From Lentzea sp. NEAU-D7 (GTDB lineage Bacteria; Actinomycetota; Actinomycetes; Mycobacteriales; Pseudonocardiaceae), in the NCBI RefSeq assembly GCF_026242055.1, contig NZ_JAPJDL010000003.1:196796-260795 (forward strand): a stretch of DNA of 64,000 nucleotides, read 5' to 3'. The position numbers and the translations under genes are program-made. This document shows positions 24,777 through 36,703 of the stretch, piece by piece; position 1 is the first letter of the stretch, and each line of letters begins with the position of its first letter. The notes beneath the pieces were generated by a model. It searched no databases. It was not told the DNA's origin and worked only from the letters and a program-made list of their open reading frames with translations.

Positions 24777-26333
24777 ATGAGCGGCATGTACGGGCCTGAG
24801 CTTCTGCTGCTGCTCCTCGGGGCGTTGATCGTCACGGCCGTCGCGCGCCGGTTGAACTGGTCGGCGCCGCTGGTCCTCGTGGCCGTCGGCCTGATCGTCT
24901 CGTTCATCCCGGGCGTGCCGGAGTTCGAGCTCGATCCGCACCTGATCCTGCTGGTGGTGCTGCCGCCGCTGCTCTACAGCGCGGCGCTGGACAGCTCCTA
25001 CCTCAACATCCGCGCGAACCTGCGTCCGATCGGTCTCCTCGCGGTGGGGCTCGTGCTGTTCACGACGTTCGTCGTGGGCGTCACGGCGAAGCTGGTCTTC
25101 CCGGACCTGCCGTTCGCCGCCGCGCTCGTGCTGGGCGCGGTCGTGGCGCCGCCGGACGCCGTGGCGGCCGTCGCGATCGGCCGCAAGCTCGGGTTGCAGC
25201 GCCGCGCGATGACGTTGCTGGTCGGCGAGAGCCTGATCAACGACGCGACGGCGCTGACGGCGTTCAAGGTCGCGGTGGCGGCCGCGGCGGGCGCGGCGAT
25301 GCACCCGCTCGACGGGGTGTGGATGTTCGTGAAGGTGACGATCGGCGGCATCGCGATCGGCCTGGTCGTCGGGATCGTCGTCCGCTTCCTGCGCAAACGG
25401 CTCTGCGAGGGCGTGTTGGAGAGCGCGCTCGGCCTGCTCGTGCCGTTCGGCGCCTACCTGCTCGCGGAAGAGGGTTTCCACGTCTCCGGTGTCCTCGCGG
25501 TCGTCGTCGCCGGCCTCTACATCGGCCACAACGCCCCGCGCGGCAGCTACACGACCCGCCTGCAGGACGGGGCGGTGTGGCGTTCGGTGGACGCGCTGAT
25601 GGAGTCGTTCGTGTTCGCGCTCATCGGGCTGCAGGTGTCGTCGATCATCAGCGCCGCCGACCTCAACGCCGCCCTGCTGCTCGGCGCGGGGGCGGTGCTG
25701 CTGGCCACGGTCCTCGCCCGGTTCGTGTGGATGTACCCGGCGTCCTACCTGCCCGTCCTGCTGAACAAGAAGATCAGGGAACGTGAGGGCGTGCCGCACC
25801 TGGGCCAGGTGACGGTGATCTCGTGGACCGGCATGCGGGGTGTGGTGACGCTGGCCGCGGCGGCCGCGATCCCGCAGGACGTTCCCGGCCGCGACATCAT
25901 CGTGTTCTGCGCGTTCGTGGTCACGGTCGCGACGCTGCTGCTGCAGGGCACGACGTTGCCGTGGCTGATCAGCAAGATCGGCTTCGCGGGGGACGACGCC
26001 CGCAAGGACGCGCTGGCCGAGGCGCAGGTGCAGCACCGGGCCGCGCAGGCCGCGGTCACCAGGCTCGACCAGGAGACCGAGGACGTCCCCGACCACGTCC
26101 GCGACCAGCTCCGGTCGCTCGCCGAGCACCGCGGCAACGCCGCGTGGGAACGGCTCGGGCGGCAGGACGAGGAGAGCCCGGCGGCCGCGTACCGGAGGCT
26201 GCGCCGGGTGATGCTCAGCGCGGAACGTGACGAGTTCGTCAAGGCCAGGGACAAGGGCGAGATCGACGACGAGGTGCTCTTCCGCGTGCTGCGGGAGCTG
26301 GACCTGGAGGAAGCCGCACTGTCCCGTGAGTAA
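24777..26333 (+). CDS. Na+/H+ antiporter, CPA1 family
   Basis: About 518 residues with roughly 12 membrane helices (MYGPELLLLLLGALIVTAVA, VVLPPLLYSAALDSSYL, GAVVAPPDAVAAVAIGRKL). PPDAVA carries the conserved ion-binding Asp, and GESLINDATALTAFKV is the NhaP/CPA1 signature. A charged cytoplasmic tail of about 100 residues (EAQVQHRAAQAAVTRLDQE) follows. I start at ATG 24777; ATG 24786 is equally possible and no strong ribosome site decides. Exchanges external protons for Na+ or K+. Confidence 0.93.
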   Translation: MSGMYGPELLLLLLGALIVTAVARRLNWSAPLVLVAVGLIVSFIPGVPEFELDPHLILLVVLPPLLYSAALDSSYLNIRANLRPIGLLAVGLVLFTTFVVGVTAKLVFPDLPFAAALVLGAVVAPPDAVAAVAIGRKLGLQRRAMTLLVGESLINDATALTAFKVAVAAAAGAAMHPLDGVWMFVKVTIGGIAIGLVVGIVVRFLRKRLCEGVLESALGLLVPFGAYLLAEEGFHVSGVLAVVVAGLYIGHNAPRGSYTTRLQDGAVWRSVDALMESFVFALIGLQVSSIISAADLNAALLLGAGAVLLATVLARFVWMYPASYLPVLLNKKIREREGVPHLGQVTVISWTGMRGVVTLAAAAAIPQDVPGRDIIVFCAFVVTVATLLLQGTTLPWLISKIGFAGDDARKDALAEAQVQHRAAQAAVTRLDQETEDVPDHVRDQLRSLAEHRGNAAWERLGRQDEESPAAAYRRLRRVMLSAERDEFVKARDKGEIDDEVLFRVLRELDLEEAALSRE

Positions 26334-26397
26334 CCGTTCACCTGCATTTCGTGTTGCGATGCTTGGGTGCGCTCTCAACACAACGGGAGGTCGAACG

Positions 26398-27495
26398 ATG
26401 AACCCCAAGGGGATCGGACGCAGAGGTCTGGCCGCCGTGGTCCTCGTGTTCGCGGGTGCGGTGGTGGCGTCGCTGCCGTCCGCCTCGGCACATGACGACA
26501 AGGGTCCGATCGTCATCGGGCACCGCGGCGCTTCGGCGTACCGGCCCGAGCACACGCTCGCGGCGTACGAGCTCGCCGCGCGCATGGGTGCCGACTTCAT
26601 CGAGCCGGACCTGGTGCCCACCAAGGACGGCAAGCTGGTCGCCCGGCACGAGAACGAGATCGGCGGCACCACCGACGTCGCCACCAAGGCGCAGTTCGCC
26701 GACCGCAAGAAGACCAAGACCATCGACGGCGTCGCCGTCACCGGCTGGTTCACCGAGGACTTCACGCTCGCCGAGCTGAAGACGTTGCGCGCCGAGGAAC
26801 GCATCCCGGCGATCCGCCCGCGCAACACGCTCTACGACGGCCGGTTCGAGGTGCCGACGCTGCAGGAGGTCATCGACCTCTCCAAGCGCCTGTCCCGCGA
26901 GCTGCGCCGCGAGATCGGCATCTACCCCGAGACCAAGCACCCGACGTACTTCAAGTCGATCGGTCTCGCGCTGGAGCCGAAGCTCGTCGACGTGCTGAAC
27001 CGCAACGGCCTCAACCGGAGCAGCGCCAAGGTCTACGTGCAGTCGTTCGAGGTCGCGAACCTCAAGGAGCTCAACCGGTCGCTGCGCGTGCCGATCGTGC
27101 AGCTCGTCAACGGTTCCGGCGCGCCGTACGACTTCGTCGTGGCGGGTGACAAGCGCACCTACGCCGACCTGGTCACCCCGGCGGGTCTGCGCGAGATCCG
27201 TTCCTACGCGGACGGCGTCGGCCTCACCAAGGACATCATCATCCCGCGTGACGCCGGCGGCTTCCTCAAGGCGCCGACGACCGTCGTGAAGGACGCCCAC
27301 AGGGCCGGTCTGGTCGTGCACTCCTGGACGTTCCGCAACGAGAACTCGTTCCTGCCCGCGGACTTCCGGTCCTCGACCGACCCGGCCGCGTACGGCCGGG
27401 CCTTCGAGGAGTACGACCTGTTCTTCAAGCAGGGCGTCGACGGCGTGTTCGCGGACAACCCCGACACGGCCGTGGAGGCCAAGGTCAAGCGCTAG
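26398..27495 (+). CDS. glpQ: Secreted glycerophosphodiester phosphodiesterase
   Basis: A 365-residue exported GDPD-fold enzyme that splits glycerophosphodiesters to an alcohol and glycerol-3-phosphate. The signal peptide (MNPKGIGRRGLAAVVLVFAG) ends at ASA-HDD. IGHRGASAYRPEHTLAAYE gives the catalytic His/Arg and Glu, and FIEPDLV and LVARHENEI the metal and second His. The size matches GlpQ. ATG 26398 follows GGGAGG. The last 11 bp overlap the convergent ssuD-like gene. Confidence 0.93.
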   Translation: MNPKGIGRRGLAAVVLVFAGAVVASLPSASAHDDKGPIVIGHRGASAYRPEHTLAAYELAARMGADFIEPDLVPTKDGKLVARHENEIGGTTDVATKAQFADRKKTKTIDGVAVTGWFTEDFTLAELKTLRAEERIPAIRPRNTLYDGRFEVPTLQEVIDLSKRLSRELRREIGIYPETKHPTYFKSIGLALEPKLVDVLNRNGLNRSSAKVYVQSFEVANLKELNRSLRVPIVQLVNGSGAPYDFVVAGDKRTYADLVTPAGLREIRSYADGVGLTKDIIIPRDAGGFLKAPTTVVKDAHRAGLVVHSWTFRNENSFLPADFRSSTDPAAYGRAFEEYDLFFKQGVDGVFADNPDTAVEAKVKR

Positions 27496-28609
27496 CGAGT
27501 GCGAGCGTGCGGTCCCCGTCGAGCAACCCTCGTTGCCTCAGCAGGGGCCGCACGCCCTCGCCGAACCAGTAGGCCTCTTCCAGGTGCGGGTAGCCGGACA
27601 GCACGAACTCGTCGATGCCGACGGAGTGGTACTCCTCGATGAGGTCCGCGACCTCGGAGTGCGAGCCCACCAGCGCCGTTCCCGCGCCACCGCGCACGAG
27701 CCCGACGCCGGCCCACAGGTTCGGGTAGACCTCCAGACCGCGCACCCCGCGGCTCAGGTCACCGCCGTGCAGTGCGAGCATCCGTTGCTGTCCAACGGAT
27801 TCCGACGCGCCGAGCTGTTCCTGCGCCTTCGCCACCGCGGCCGGGTCCAGCGCGTCGAGCAGCTTCGCGGCCGACGCCCACGCCTCCGACGACGTGTCCC
27901 TGCTGATCGTGTGCAACCGGATGCCGAACCGGATCGGGCGGTCGGTCAGCGCCCGCACCCGCGCGATCTTCGCCGCCACGTCCTCCGGCGGCTCGCCCCA
28001 GGTCAGGTAGACGTCGGCGCGGGCGGCCGCCACCGGCAGGGCGGCGTCGGACGAGCCACCGAAGTAGATCGGCGGCACCGGGTCCGGCGCGGCCAGCACG
28101 GTCGCGTCCTGCACCTGGTAGTGCTCGCCCTGGAACGTGTACGGCTTGCCGGTCCAGATCCCGCGCACCACCTGCAGGAACTCGTCGGTGCGCGCGTACC
28201 GCTGGTCCTTGTCCAGCCAGTCACCGAACCGGCGCTGCTCCACGGAGTCGCCGCCGGTGACCACGTTGAGCAGCAACCGGCCGCGCGAGATCCGCTGGTA
28301 CGTCGCGGCCATCTGCGCCGCCAGCGTCGGCGACAGCACGCCGGGCCGGAACGCCACCAGGAACTTCAGCCTCGTCGTCTGCGCGATCAACGCGGACGTG
28401 GTCAGCCAGGCGTCCTCGCACCACGTTCCGGTCGGCGTCAGCACGCCGGTGAACCCGACCTGCTCGGCCGTGCGCGCGATCTGCGCCAGGTAGTCGATGT
28501 CCGGCTCACGACGTGCCCCGGCGGCGGGCGCGCGGTTGGCGTGGAAGTGCTCCACGACCGTGCGGCCGTCACCGGACGTCGGCAGGAACCAGTGCAGCGT
28601 GATGCTCAT
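27485..28609 (-). CDS. ssuD: FMNH2-dependent alkanesulfonate monooxygenase
   Basis: A 374-residue luciferase-like TIM barrel that releases sulfite from alkanesulfonates. The N-terminus SITLHWFLPTSGDGRTVVEH, FTGVLTPTGTWCEDAWLTTS (SsuD-type Cys region), LKFLVAFRPGVLSP and LLLNVVTGGD match SsuD, and YLTWGEPPEDVAAKI is typical. The start ATG 28609 overlaps the ssuA stop (ATGC/TGA, 4 bases), so the operon is ssuC-ssuB-ssuA-ssuD. The flavin reductase (SsuE) is not in the window. Confidence 0.93.
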   Translation of the reverse strand: MSITLHWFLPTSGDGRTVVEHFHANRAPAAGARREPDIDYLAQIARTAEQVGFTGVLTPTGTWCEDAWLTTSALIAQTTRLKFLVAFRPGVLSPTLAAQMAATYQRISRGRLLLNVVTGGDSVEQRRFGDWLDKDQRYARTDEFLQVVRGIWTGKPYTFQGEHYQVQDATVLAAPDPVPPIYFGGSSDAALPVAAARADVYLTWGEPPEDVAAKIARVRALTDRPIRFGIRLHTISRDTSSEAWASAAKLLDALDPAAVAKAQEQLGASESVGQQRMLALHGGDLSRGVRGLEVYPNLWAGVGLVRGGAGTALVGSHSEVADLIEEYHSVGIDEFVLSGYPHLEEAYWFGEGVRPLLRQRGLLDGDRTLALASA

Positions 28610-29580
28610 GCCAGATCTCCCTGGAACCTCGTGTCCACGAACTTCGCGAAGTCGACCTTGCCGGGCAGTGTCTTGTCCTCGGTGAACGCGTCCGCGAGCT
28701 CCTGCTCGGACCTGATCACCGTGTCGTCCAGCTTCACCACCGCGTCGCCGTTGCGGTTCACCGCGGCCAGCGCGACCTCGTACTTCAGGCCCGTCTCCGC
28801 GGCCCACGCCTTGGCCCACTCCTCGCGGTGCGTGTCGGCCCACTTCTGGGCCTTGTAGTAGCGGATCAGGTACTCCTTCAGCGCCGGGTTCTTCCCCTTG
28901 TCGTCCAAGGCCTTCCTGCCGGCGACCTGGAAGCCGTACCCGTTCGACTTCCCCTCGCCGGTGGTGAGCACGCGCGCCTTGGCCTCCTGCTGCGCCTGTG
29001 CGGTGTAGGGGTCCCAGACCGCCCACGCGTCGACCCGGCCCTGCGTGAACGCGCCGTACGCGTCGGCGGGCTGCAGGAAGTTCAGCGTGACGTCCTTGGT
29101 CGTGAGACCGGCCGAGCGCAACGTCAGCAGGATCTGGCCGTGCGCCGAACTCCCCTTGGCCACAGCGATGTTCTTGCCCCTCAGGTCGGCGACCGCGCGC
29201 AGCGGCGAGTTCTCCGGCACGAGGATCGCGTCCGCCTCGACCTGGCCCTTGGAGACGCCGATCGCGGCGATCTTGGCGTTCGCGGCCGCGGCGAAGATCG
29301 GCGGTGTGTTGCCGACCGCGCCGACGTCGATGGCACCGGCGGAGGCCGCTTCGAGCAGGGGCGGACCGGAGGTGAAGGTCGACCACTCGATCTTGTACGG
29401 GAAGTCGTCCAGCAGGCCGGCCGCGGTCAGCACCGACTTGGCGCCGCCCTTCTGGTCACCGACCTTGAGGACGACGTCGGCGGCGGGCGTGTCCGCGGAC
29501 TGCGTGCCCGTCGAGCACCCGGTGGCGAAGAGGATCGCGGCCAGCAGGCCGAGCAGGCTTCTGTCACGCAGCTTCTTCAA
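28606..29580 (-). CDS. ssuA: Aliphatic sulfonate ABC transporter substrate-binding lipoprotein
   Basis: About 324 residues. The signal LKKLRDRSLLGLLAAILFATGC ends in a lipobox-like ATGC. The body has LKVGDQKGGAKSVL, STFTSGPPLLEAASAGAIDVG, GVSKGQVEADAILVPENSP and KGSSAHGQILLTL, the SsuA/NrtA pattern. I start at the TTG 29580, with GGAG upstream; an ATG at 29625 would place 15 extra residues inside ssuB. Overlap with ssuB is 17 bp. It captures sulfonates outside the membrane. Confidence 0.92.
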   Translation of the reverse strand: MKKLRDRSLLGLLAAILFATGCSTGTQSADTPAADVVLKVGDQKGGAKSVLTAAGLLDDFPYKIEWSTFTSGPPLLEAASAGAIDVGAVGNTPPIFAAAANAKIAAIGVSKGQVEADAILVPENSPLRAVADLRGKNIAVAKGSSAHGQILLTLRSAGLTTKDVTLNFLQPADAYGAFTQGRVDAWAVWDPYTAQAQQEAKARVLTTGEGKSNGYGFQVAGRKALDDKGKNPALKEYLIRYYKAQKWADTHREEWAKAWAAETGLKYEVALAAVNRNGDAVVKLDDTVIRSEQELADAFTEDKTLPGKVDFAKFVDTRFQGDLA

Positions 29581-30277
29581 CGTCCACTCCAAGGTCAGCG
29601 AGCACGCGGGTGCGTTGCTCCACAACGGATGCCCGGCGGCGCGGGCGGGGCAGGGCGACGTGGTGGGTCGCGACGATCCGGCCCTCGTCGAGCACGAGGA
29701 TCCGGTCGGCCAGCAGCAGCGCCTCGTCGACGTCGTGCGTCACGAGCAGCACGGCGGGCTTGTGCCTGGCCCACAGGTCTTCCACCAGGTGGTGCATGGC
29801 GAGCCTGGTCAGCGCGTCCAGCGCGCCGAACGGTTCGTCGAGCAGCAGCACGTCCGGTTCGCGCACCAACGCCCGTGCGAGCGAGACCCGTTGTGCCTCA
29901 CCGCCGGACAACGTCAGCGGCCACGCGTCGGCGTGGTCGGTCAGCCGCACTTCTTCCAGCGCTTTCAGGGCGATCGCGCGGCCGTTCGGCTTGTGCAGGC
30001 CCAGCGAGATGTTGCGCCAGACCTTGCGCCACGGCAGCAGACGCGGCTGCTGGAACGCGATCGACACCGTGCCGGGGACCTCCGCCTCGCCTCCGACCTC
30101 GCGGTCCAGGCCGGCGAGGATGCGCAGCAACGTCGACTTGCCGCACCCGCTGCGTCCGAGCAGCGCCACGAACTCACCGGGCTCGACCTCCAGGTCGATG
30201 CCGTCCAGCACCGTTCGAGCGCCGAAGGCCTTGTGCAGACCTCGCACGCTCACGGCCGGCTTCACCGGGCTCGCCAT
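29564..30277 (-). CDS. ssuB: Aliphatic sulfonate ABC transporter ATP-binding protein
   Basis: A 237-residue ABC ATPase. Walker A GRSGCGKST (residues 41-49), the Q-loop FQQPRLLPW, the signature LSGGEAQRVSLARAL, Walker B VLLLDEPFGALD and the switch THDVDEAL are all present. The FQQPRLLPW wording is typical of the nitrate/sulfonate/taurine class. It overlaps ssuC by 16 bp and ssuA by 17 bp, so the three are co-translated. Confidence 0.95.
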   Translation of the reverse strand: MASPVKPAVSVRGLHKAFGARTVLDGIDLEVEPGEFVALLGRSGCGKSTLLRILAGLDREVGGEAEVPGTVSIAFQQPRLLPWRKVWRNISLGLHKPNGRAIALKALEEVRLTDHADAWPLTLSGGEAQRVSLARALVREPDVLLLDEPFGALDALTRLAMHHLVEDLWARHKPAVLLVTHDVDEALLLADRILVLDEGRIVATHHVALPRPRRRASVVEQRTRVLADLGVDVEEAA

Positions 30278-31071
30278 CGCAGGATCCTCCTTTCCAGCAA
30301 CCGCACCAGGGCGTCCGTCGTAAGGCCGAGCAGCGCGTAGACCACGAGGCCGACGACCACGACGTCGGTGCGGAGGAACTCACGGGCGTTGTTGATCAGG
30401 AAGCCGAGACCGGCGTCGGCGTTGATCTGCTCGGCGACGATCAGCGACAGCCAGGCGGTGCCGAACGCGATCCGCAGTCCCACCAGGGTCTGCGGCACGG
30501 CGGACGGCAGCACGACGTGCACGATCCGCTCGAACCGGCTGTAGCCGAGCACCCTGGCGGCCTCGACCAGACCGGGATCGGTCTGCCGGATGCCCGCGTG
30601 CAGGTTGAGGTAGAGCGGGAACGCCACCCCGGCCGCGACCAGCGCGAGTTTCGGCTCCTCACCGATGCCGAACCAGAGGATGAACAACGGGATCAGGCCG
30701 AGGTGCGGCAGCGTCCGCAACATCTGCACGGGCGGGTCCAGCAATGTCTCGCCCCAACGGGAAAGGCCGGACACGAGCCCGAGAACGACCCCGGCAAAAC
30801 CGCCTATCAGAAATCCGAACAGAACACGCGTGATGGACACGGCGAACGCCTCGCCCAATTGGCCGTCCGCGACCAGCTCACCGGCGGCCTGTGCGACGGT
30901 GAGCGGAGAAGCGAGCTTGTCGGGCGACAGCACACCCGTTGAGCTGGCCAGTTGCCACAGCAGCACCAGCGCGACAGGGCTGATCCACCGCAGCGGCAGC
31001 GTGAACTTCCGCGTCTGCACGGGCGTCGCGGTTTTCGGCCGCGCGGCCACTCCTGCTATGGACAAGGTCAT
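30262..31071 (-). CDS. ssuC: Aliphatic sulfonate ABC transporter permease
   Basis: A 269-residue inner membrane protein with about six helices. The BPD-transport EAA loop EAARVLGYSRFERIVHVVLPSAVP matches sulfonate/taurine permeases, and VWQLASSTGVLSP-like entry (LLWQLASSTGVLSPDK) is typical. It is the first gene of the ssu operon; the 146-bp gap to the divergent gene at 31218 must hold the promoter, though I see no clear operator there. Confidence 0.94.
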   Translation of the reverse strand: MTLSIAGVAARPKTATPVQTRKFTLPLRWISPVALVLLWQLASSTGVLSPDKLASPLTVAQAAGELVADGQLGEAFAVSITRVLFGFLIGGFAGVVLGLVSGLSRWGETLLDPPVQMLRTLPHLGLIPLFILWFGIGEEPKLALVAAGVAFPLYLNLHAGIRQTDPGLVEAARVLGYSRFERIVHVVLPSAVPQTLVGLRIAFGTAWLSLIVAEQINADAGLGFLINNAREFLRTDVVVVGLVVYALLGLTTDALVRLLERRILRWRAR

Positions 31072-31217
31072 GGGCAGGAAGTACAGGCGAGCCCACGAGA
31101 CGAGTCAACGACGCCCAAATCGTGAAAACGCGTCGTACATCGACATGTTCGCCGCACGGACATATTCCTGCCAACGGCTTAGTGACAGTTCCGGCCGGAT
31201 CGATCACGATTCACGCC

Positions 31218-34076
<2,859 letters not shown>

Positions 34077-34095
34077 TCATGTACCTGTCATTCAC

Positions 34096-34132
34096 TTGAG
34101 TGTCACTCGAAGGCATTGCCTAATTTCATAAT
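34096..34132 (+). promoter_or_regulatory. AT-rich promoter region with palindrome upstream of HNH nuclease
   Basis: Imperfect palindrome TTGAGTGTCACTCGAA (34096-34111, arms GAGTG/CACTC) followed by an AT-rich TAATTTCATAAT (34121-34132). It lies about 50-85 bases upstream of the secreted nuclease start, in a notably AT-rich patch for this genome. It could hold a -35/-10 region with an overlapping operator. Confidence 0.4.
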
Positions 34133-34180
34133 GTGACTGAGGGTAGGTCCCGATCACTTTCCACGAGGAAGGTCGGGACG

Positions 34181-34810
34181 ATGTCAAAAGTTAACCGAAC
34201 CATTGGTGTTCTAGTTGCCACAGCGGCTCTCACCTTTGGTTTTGTTTCCCCTGCACTCGCGACACCGCCGAACATCCCCACCGCTGCCACGGCCAAGTCC
34301 GAATTGGCCGGTCTCACCGTGCGCGCGGACGGCTCGATGACGGGCTATTCACGCGACAAGTTCCCTCACTGGGTGACCCAGTCCGGCACCTGCAACACTC
34401 GGGAGGCCGTTCTGAAGCGGGACGGCACCAACGTGGTGACCGACTCCAGTTGTGCCGCCACGTCGGGCAGGTGGTTCTCGCCCTACGACGGCGCGACGTG
34501 GTCCGCGGCCTCGGACGTGGACATCGACCACGTCGTCCCCCTGGCGGCCGCCTGGAGGTCCGGAGCGGCGTCCTGGACCACGGCCCGTCGCCAGGCGTTC
34601 GCGAACGACACCGACTACCCGCAGCTGATCGCGGTGACCGACAACGTGAACCAGGCCAAGGGCGACCAGACCCCGGCCACCTGGAAGCCGCCGGTGACGT
34701 CCTACTGGTGCACGTACGCCAAGATGTGGGTACACGTGAAAGCGAAGTACAGCCTAAGCGTGAACTCGGCCGAGAAGACAGAATTGACGAGCATGCTCGG
34801 AAGGTGCTGA
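34181..34810 (+). CDS. Secreted HNH nuclease-like protein (DUF1524 type)
   Basis: A 209-residue exported protein. The signal peptide (MSKVNRTIGVLVATAALTFG) ends near ALA-TPP. The nuclease core has the metal His in VDIDHVVPLAAAW, and NDTDYPQLIAVTDNVNQAKGD supplies the following Asn and Lys. This is the GmrSD C-terminal/DUF1524 HNH pattern seen in secreted actinobacterial proteins. Cysteines (SGTCNT, DSSCAA, YWCTY, LGRC) suggest disulfides. ATG 34181 is preceded by GAGGAAGG. The stop overlaps the next start by one base. Extracellular DNA degradation is inferred. Confidence 0.87.
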   Translation: MSKVNRTIGVLVATAALTFGFVSPALATPPNIPTAATAKSELAGLTVRADGSMTGYSRDKFPHWVTQSGTCNTREAVLKRDGTNVVTDSSCAATSGRWFSPYDGATWSAASDVDIDHVVPLAAAWRSGAASWTTARRQAFANDTDYPQLIAVTDNVNQAKGDQTPATWKPPVTSYWCTYAKMWVHVKAKYSLSVNSAEKTELTSMLGRC

Positions 34811-35061
34811 TGACGCCACTCTCCTCGCTTTTCGCAGCGGGACCCGGCGGCGTGATGACCGACGAGGTCGGCGTCGTCACGGGTGACCTGGAATTGCGCA
34901 CGGAACTCTCCGACGACGGAAAGCTCCTCGCCCAGGTCCGCTACGAAGGCGCGGACGAGTGGTACGCGATCACGGGTGGTTCGTGCGTCCTGGCCGATCC
35001 TCGTGATCACGAACAGGTGCACTCTCTTCTGCACGGGCTTTTGCATCGGCCGGAGGGCTGA
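34810..35061 (+). CDS. Hypothetical 83-residue protein coupled to HNH nuclease
   Basis: A small acidic protein, MTPLSSLFAAGPGGVMTDEV then VTGDLELRTELSDDGKLLAQ, ending in HSLLHGLLHRPEG. It has no signal peptide or membrane helix. The ATG shares a base with the nuclease TGA (TGATG), so the pair is co-translated; ATG 34855 is a possible internal start. The last 92 bp overlap the convergent FUSC-like gene. An inhibitor or immunity role for the nuclease is possible by position but unproven. Confidence 0.6.
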   Translation: MTPLSSLFAAGPGGVMTDEVGVVTGDLELRTELSDDGKLLAQVRYEGADEWYAITGGSCVLADPRDHEQVHSLLHGLLHRPEG

Positions 35062-36133
35062 GGGGCGGCAACGCCTCCATCGCCTCGCTCCGGTTCAGGC
35101 CCGTCGCCTGCAGCAGGTCCACCGCGACACTGCGGATCTGCGCCAGCACGACCTTGGACGAGAACCCGTCCCCGCCGAGACGCCGCGCGGTGAGCACCCG
35201 CGCGGCGTCCCGCACGGCTTCCCGCGTCAGCTTCGGCTCCTGGCCCTTCTCCAGCTCGCCCTTCAGGCAGTCCACGGCGTCCGCGTAGTCCTTGAGCACG
35301 TCCGGCACCCCGTCCGGAATGGGTTCGTCGGCCTTCAACGCCGCCATCGCCCGCCGCGCGAGCACCCGCGTGTTCCGGATCGCGTAGTCCACCGGCCCGG
35401 CCGCCGTCTGGTACCGCTTGAGCTCGTCCTTGGACCGCCACCTGATGGGCGCGATCCGGGCGATCTCGCTCCCGGTCTGCAACGCGGACTTGTAGTCGTC
35501 GATGGTCGTCTGGCTGGTCCGCAGCTCGGCGAGCACTCCGGCAGCCTTGACCGAGTCCTTCGAGTCGAGGGCCGCCGCGAGGTCGCGCAACGCCCCGCTG
35601 AGCGTGTTCGTGAGCACCTTCAACTGCCGCTGCGCCACCGTCACCGGGTTCGCCGGGATGAGCGCGGCCACGGCCAGCCCGACCAGGCCGCCGGTCAGCG
35701 CGTCGATCATCCGGTCGAACCCGCCACCGGCACTGGGCGGCAGCAACGTCGCGACGAGCACGGCGCTGCTCCCGGCCTGCAACGCGATCACGGACCCGCC
35801 GTCGAGCAGCACGGCGGCCGACATCGCCAGCCCGACGACCAGTGCGATCTGCCAGGGACCGCTGCCGATCCAGCTGATCAGCGCGTCGCCGACCCCGACA
35901 CCGACCGAGACACCGACGACGAGCTCACCGACGCGCCGCAACCGCTGCCCCAGCGAGACGCCGAGGCAGACGACGGCGGCGATGGGCGCGAAGAACGGGT
36001 GCTGGTGGCCGATGACCAGGGTCGCCACCGACCAGGCAAGGCCGGCGGACAGGGCACTTTGGACGATCGGCAGCGCGGCCCCGCGCCAGCGGCCAAGCCC
36101 GCGCCTGACCGCATCCGCAACCGCGCCCACCAC
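34970..36133 (-). CDS. FUSC/aromatic acid exporter-like membrane protein
   Basis: A 387-residue protein. The N-terminal half has six membrane helices (AGLAWSVATLVIGHQHPFFA, VVGVSVGVGVGDALI, GPWQIALVVGLAMSAAVL). The C-terminal half is helical and cytoplasmic (LAELRTSQTTIDDYKSALQT). The layout is the half-FUSC type (ArAE family). Its C-terminal end overlaps the 83-residue protein gene by 92 bp. The transported molecule is unknown. Confidence 0.8.
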   Translation of the reverse strand: MVGAVADAVRRGLGRWRGAALPIVQSALSAGLAWSVATLVIGHQHPFFAPIAAVVCLGVSLGQRLRRVGELVVGVSVGVGVGDALISWIGSGPWQIALVVGLAMSAAVLLDGGSVIALQAGSSAVLVATLLPPSAGGGFDRMIDALTGGLVGLAVAALIPANPVTVAQRQLKVLTNTLSGALRDLAAALDSKDSVKAAGVLAELRTSQTTIDDYKSALQTGSEIARIAPIRWRSKDELKRYQTAAGPVDYAIRNTRVLARRAMAALKADEPIPDGVPDVLKDYADAVDCLKGELEKGQEPKLTREAVRDAARVLTARRLGGDGFSSKVVLAQIRSVAVDLLQATGLNRSEAMEALPPLSPPADAKARAEESAPVRDHEDRPGRTNHP

Positions 36134-36260
36134 TCACCCCGCCCGCTGTCCGCCGTGCCCGCCGCCAGTCTCGAACCAACGGCCACCAGTCACAACCTGC
36201 AGCAAGGCATTTCCTTGCCCAAGGGCAATCAACCTCACACCGCGAGGTCGGGGCGTCGGA

Positions 36261-36680
36261 TCAGACCAGCCCGAGCGCGGCCGGCGCCTCGGGGTCCGAG
36301 TCGGCGAGGAACTTGGAGCAGCGGTCCCACTCCTCGTCCTCCCCGATCTCGCGGGCGGCCAGCGCCAGCGCGGCGAGCGCCCGGAGGAAGCCCTGGTTCG
36401 GCCGGTGGCTCCACGGCACGGGCCCGAAGCCCTTCCACCCGGACCGGCGCAGCTGGTCGAGCCCGCGGTGGTACCCGGTGCGGGCGTAGGCGTAGGCGGC
36501 AACGGGGTCCCCGGCGTGCAGAGCGCGCTCGGCCAGCAGCGCCCAGGCCTCGGAGAAGTCCGGGTAAGCCCGGACGATCTTGGCGGGATCGGTGCCACCA
36601 TCAGCGGCGGACTGCGCCTCAGGGCGTTCGGGAAGACGAGTCGGCTCGGGCCCGAGGAGGTTCTCAACCATGCGGCCCAT
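36261..36680 (-). CDS. DUF3151 protein (Rv0360c-like)
   Basis: A 139-residue helical cytosolic protein. The core WALLAERALHAGDPVAAYAY, the signature WKGFGPVPWSHRPNQGFLRA and the helix RALAALALAAREIGEDEEW match DUF3151, a TPR-like actinobacterial family. In mycobacteria it lies between purA and fba, as it does here. The start may be 36680 or the ATG at 36671. Function is unknown. Confidence 0.88.
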   Translation of the reverse strand: MGRMVENLLGPEPTRLPERPEAQSAADGGTDPAKIVRAYPDFSEAWALLAERALHAGDPVAAYAYARTGYHRGLDQLRRSGWKGFGPVPWSHRPNQGFLRALAALALAAREIGEDEEWDRCSKFLADSDPEAPAALGLV

Positions 36681-36703
36681 CGTGCCGCATCCGCCGAACC
36701 GGG

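Noticed and set aside
27485-29386. A 633-residue frame joining the ssuD region with an upstream Arg-rich section
   Set aside because: The upstream part is an out-of-frame shadow of ssuA; the true SsuD N-terminus begins at 28609.
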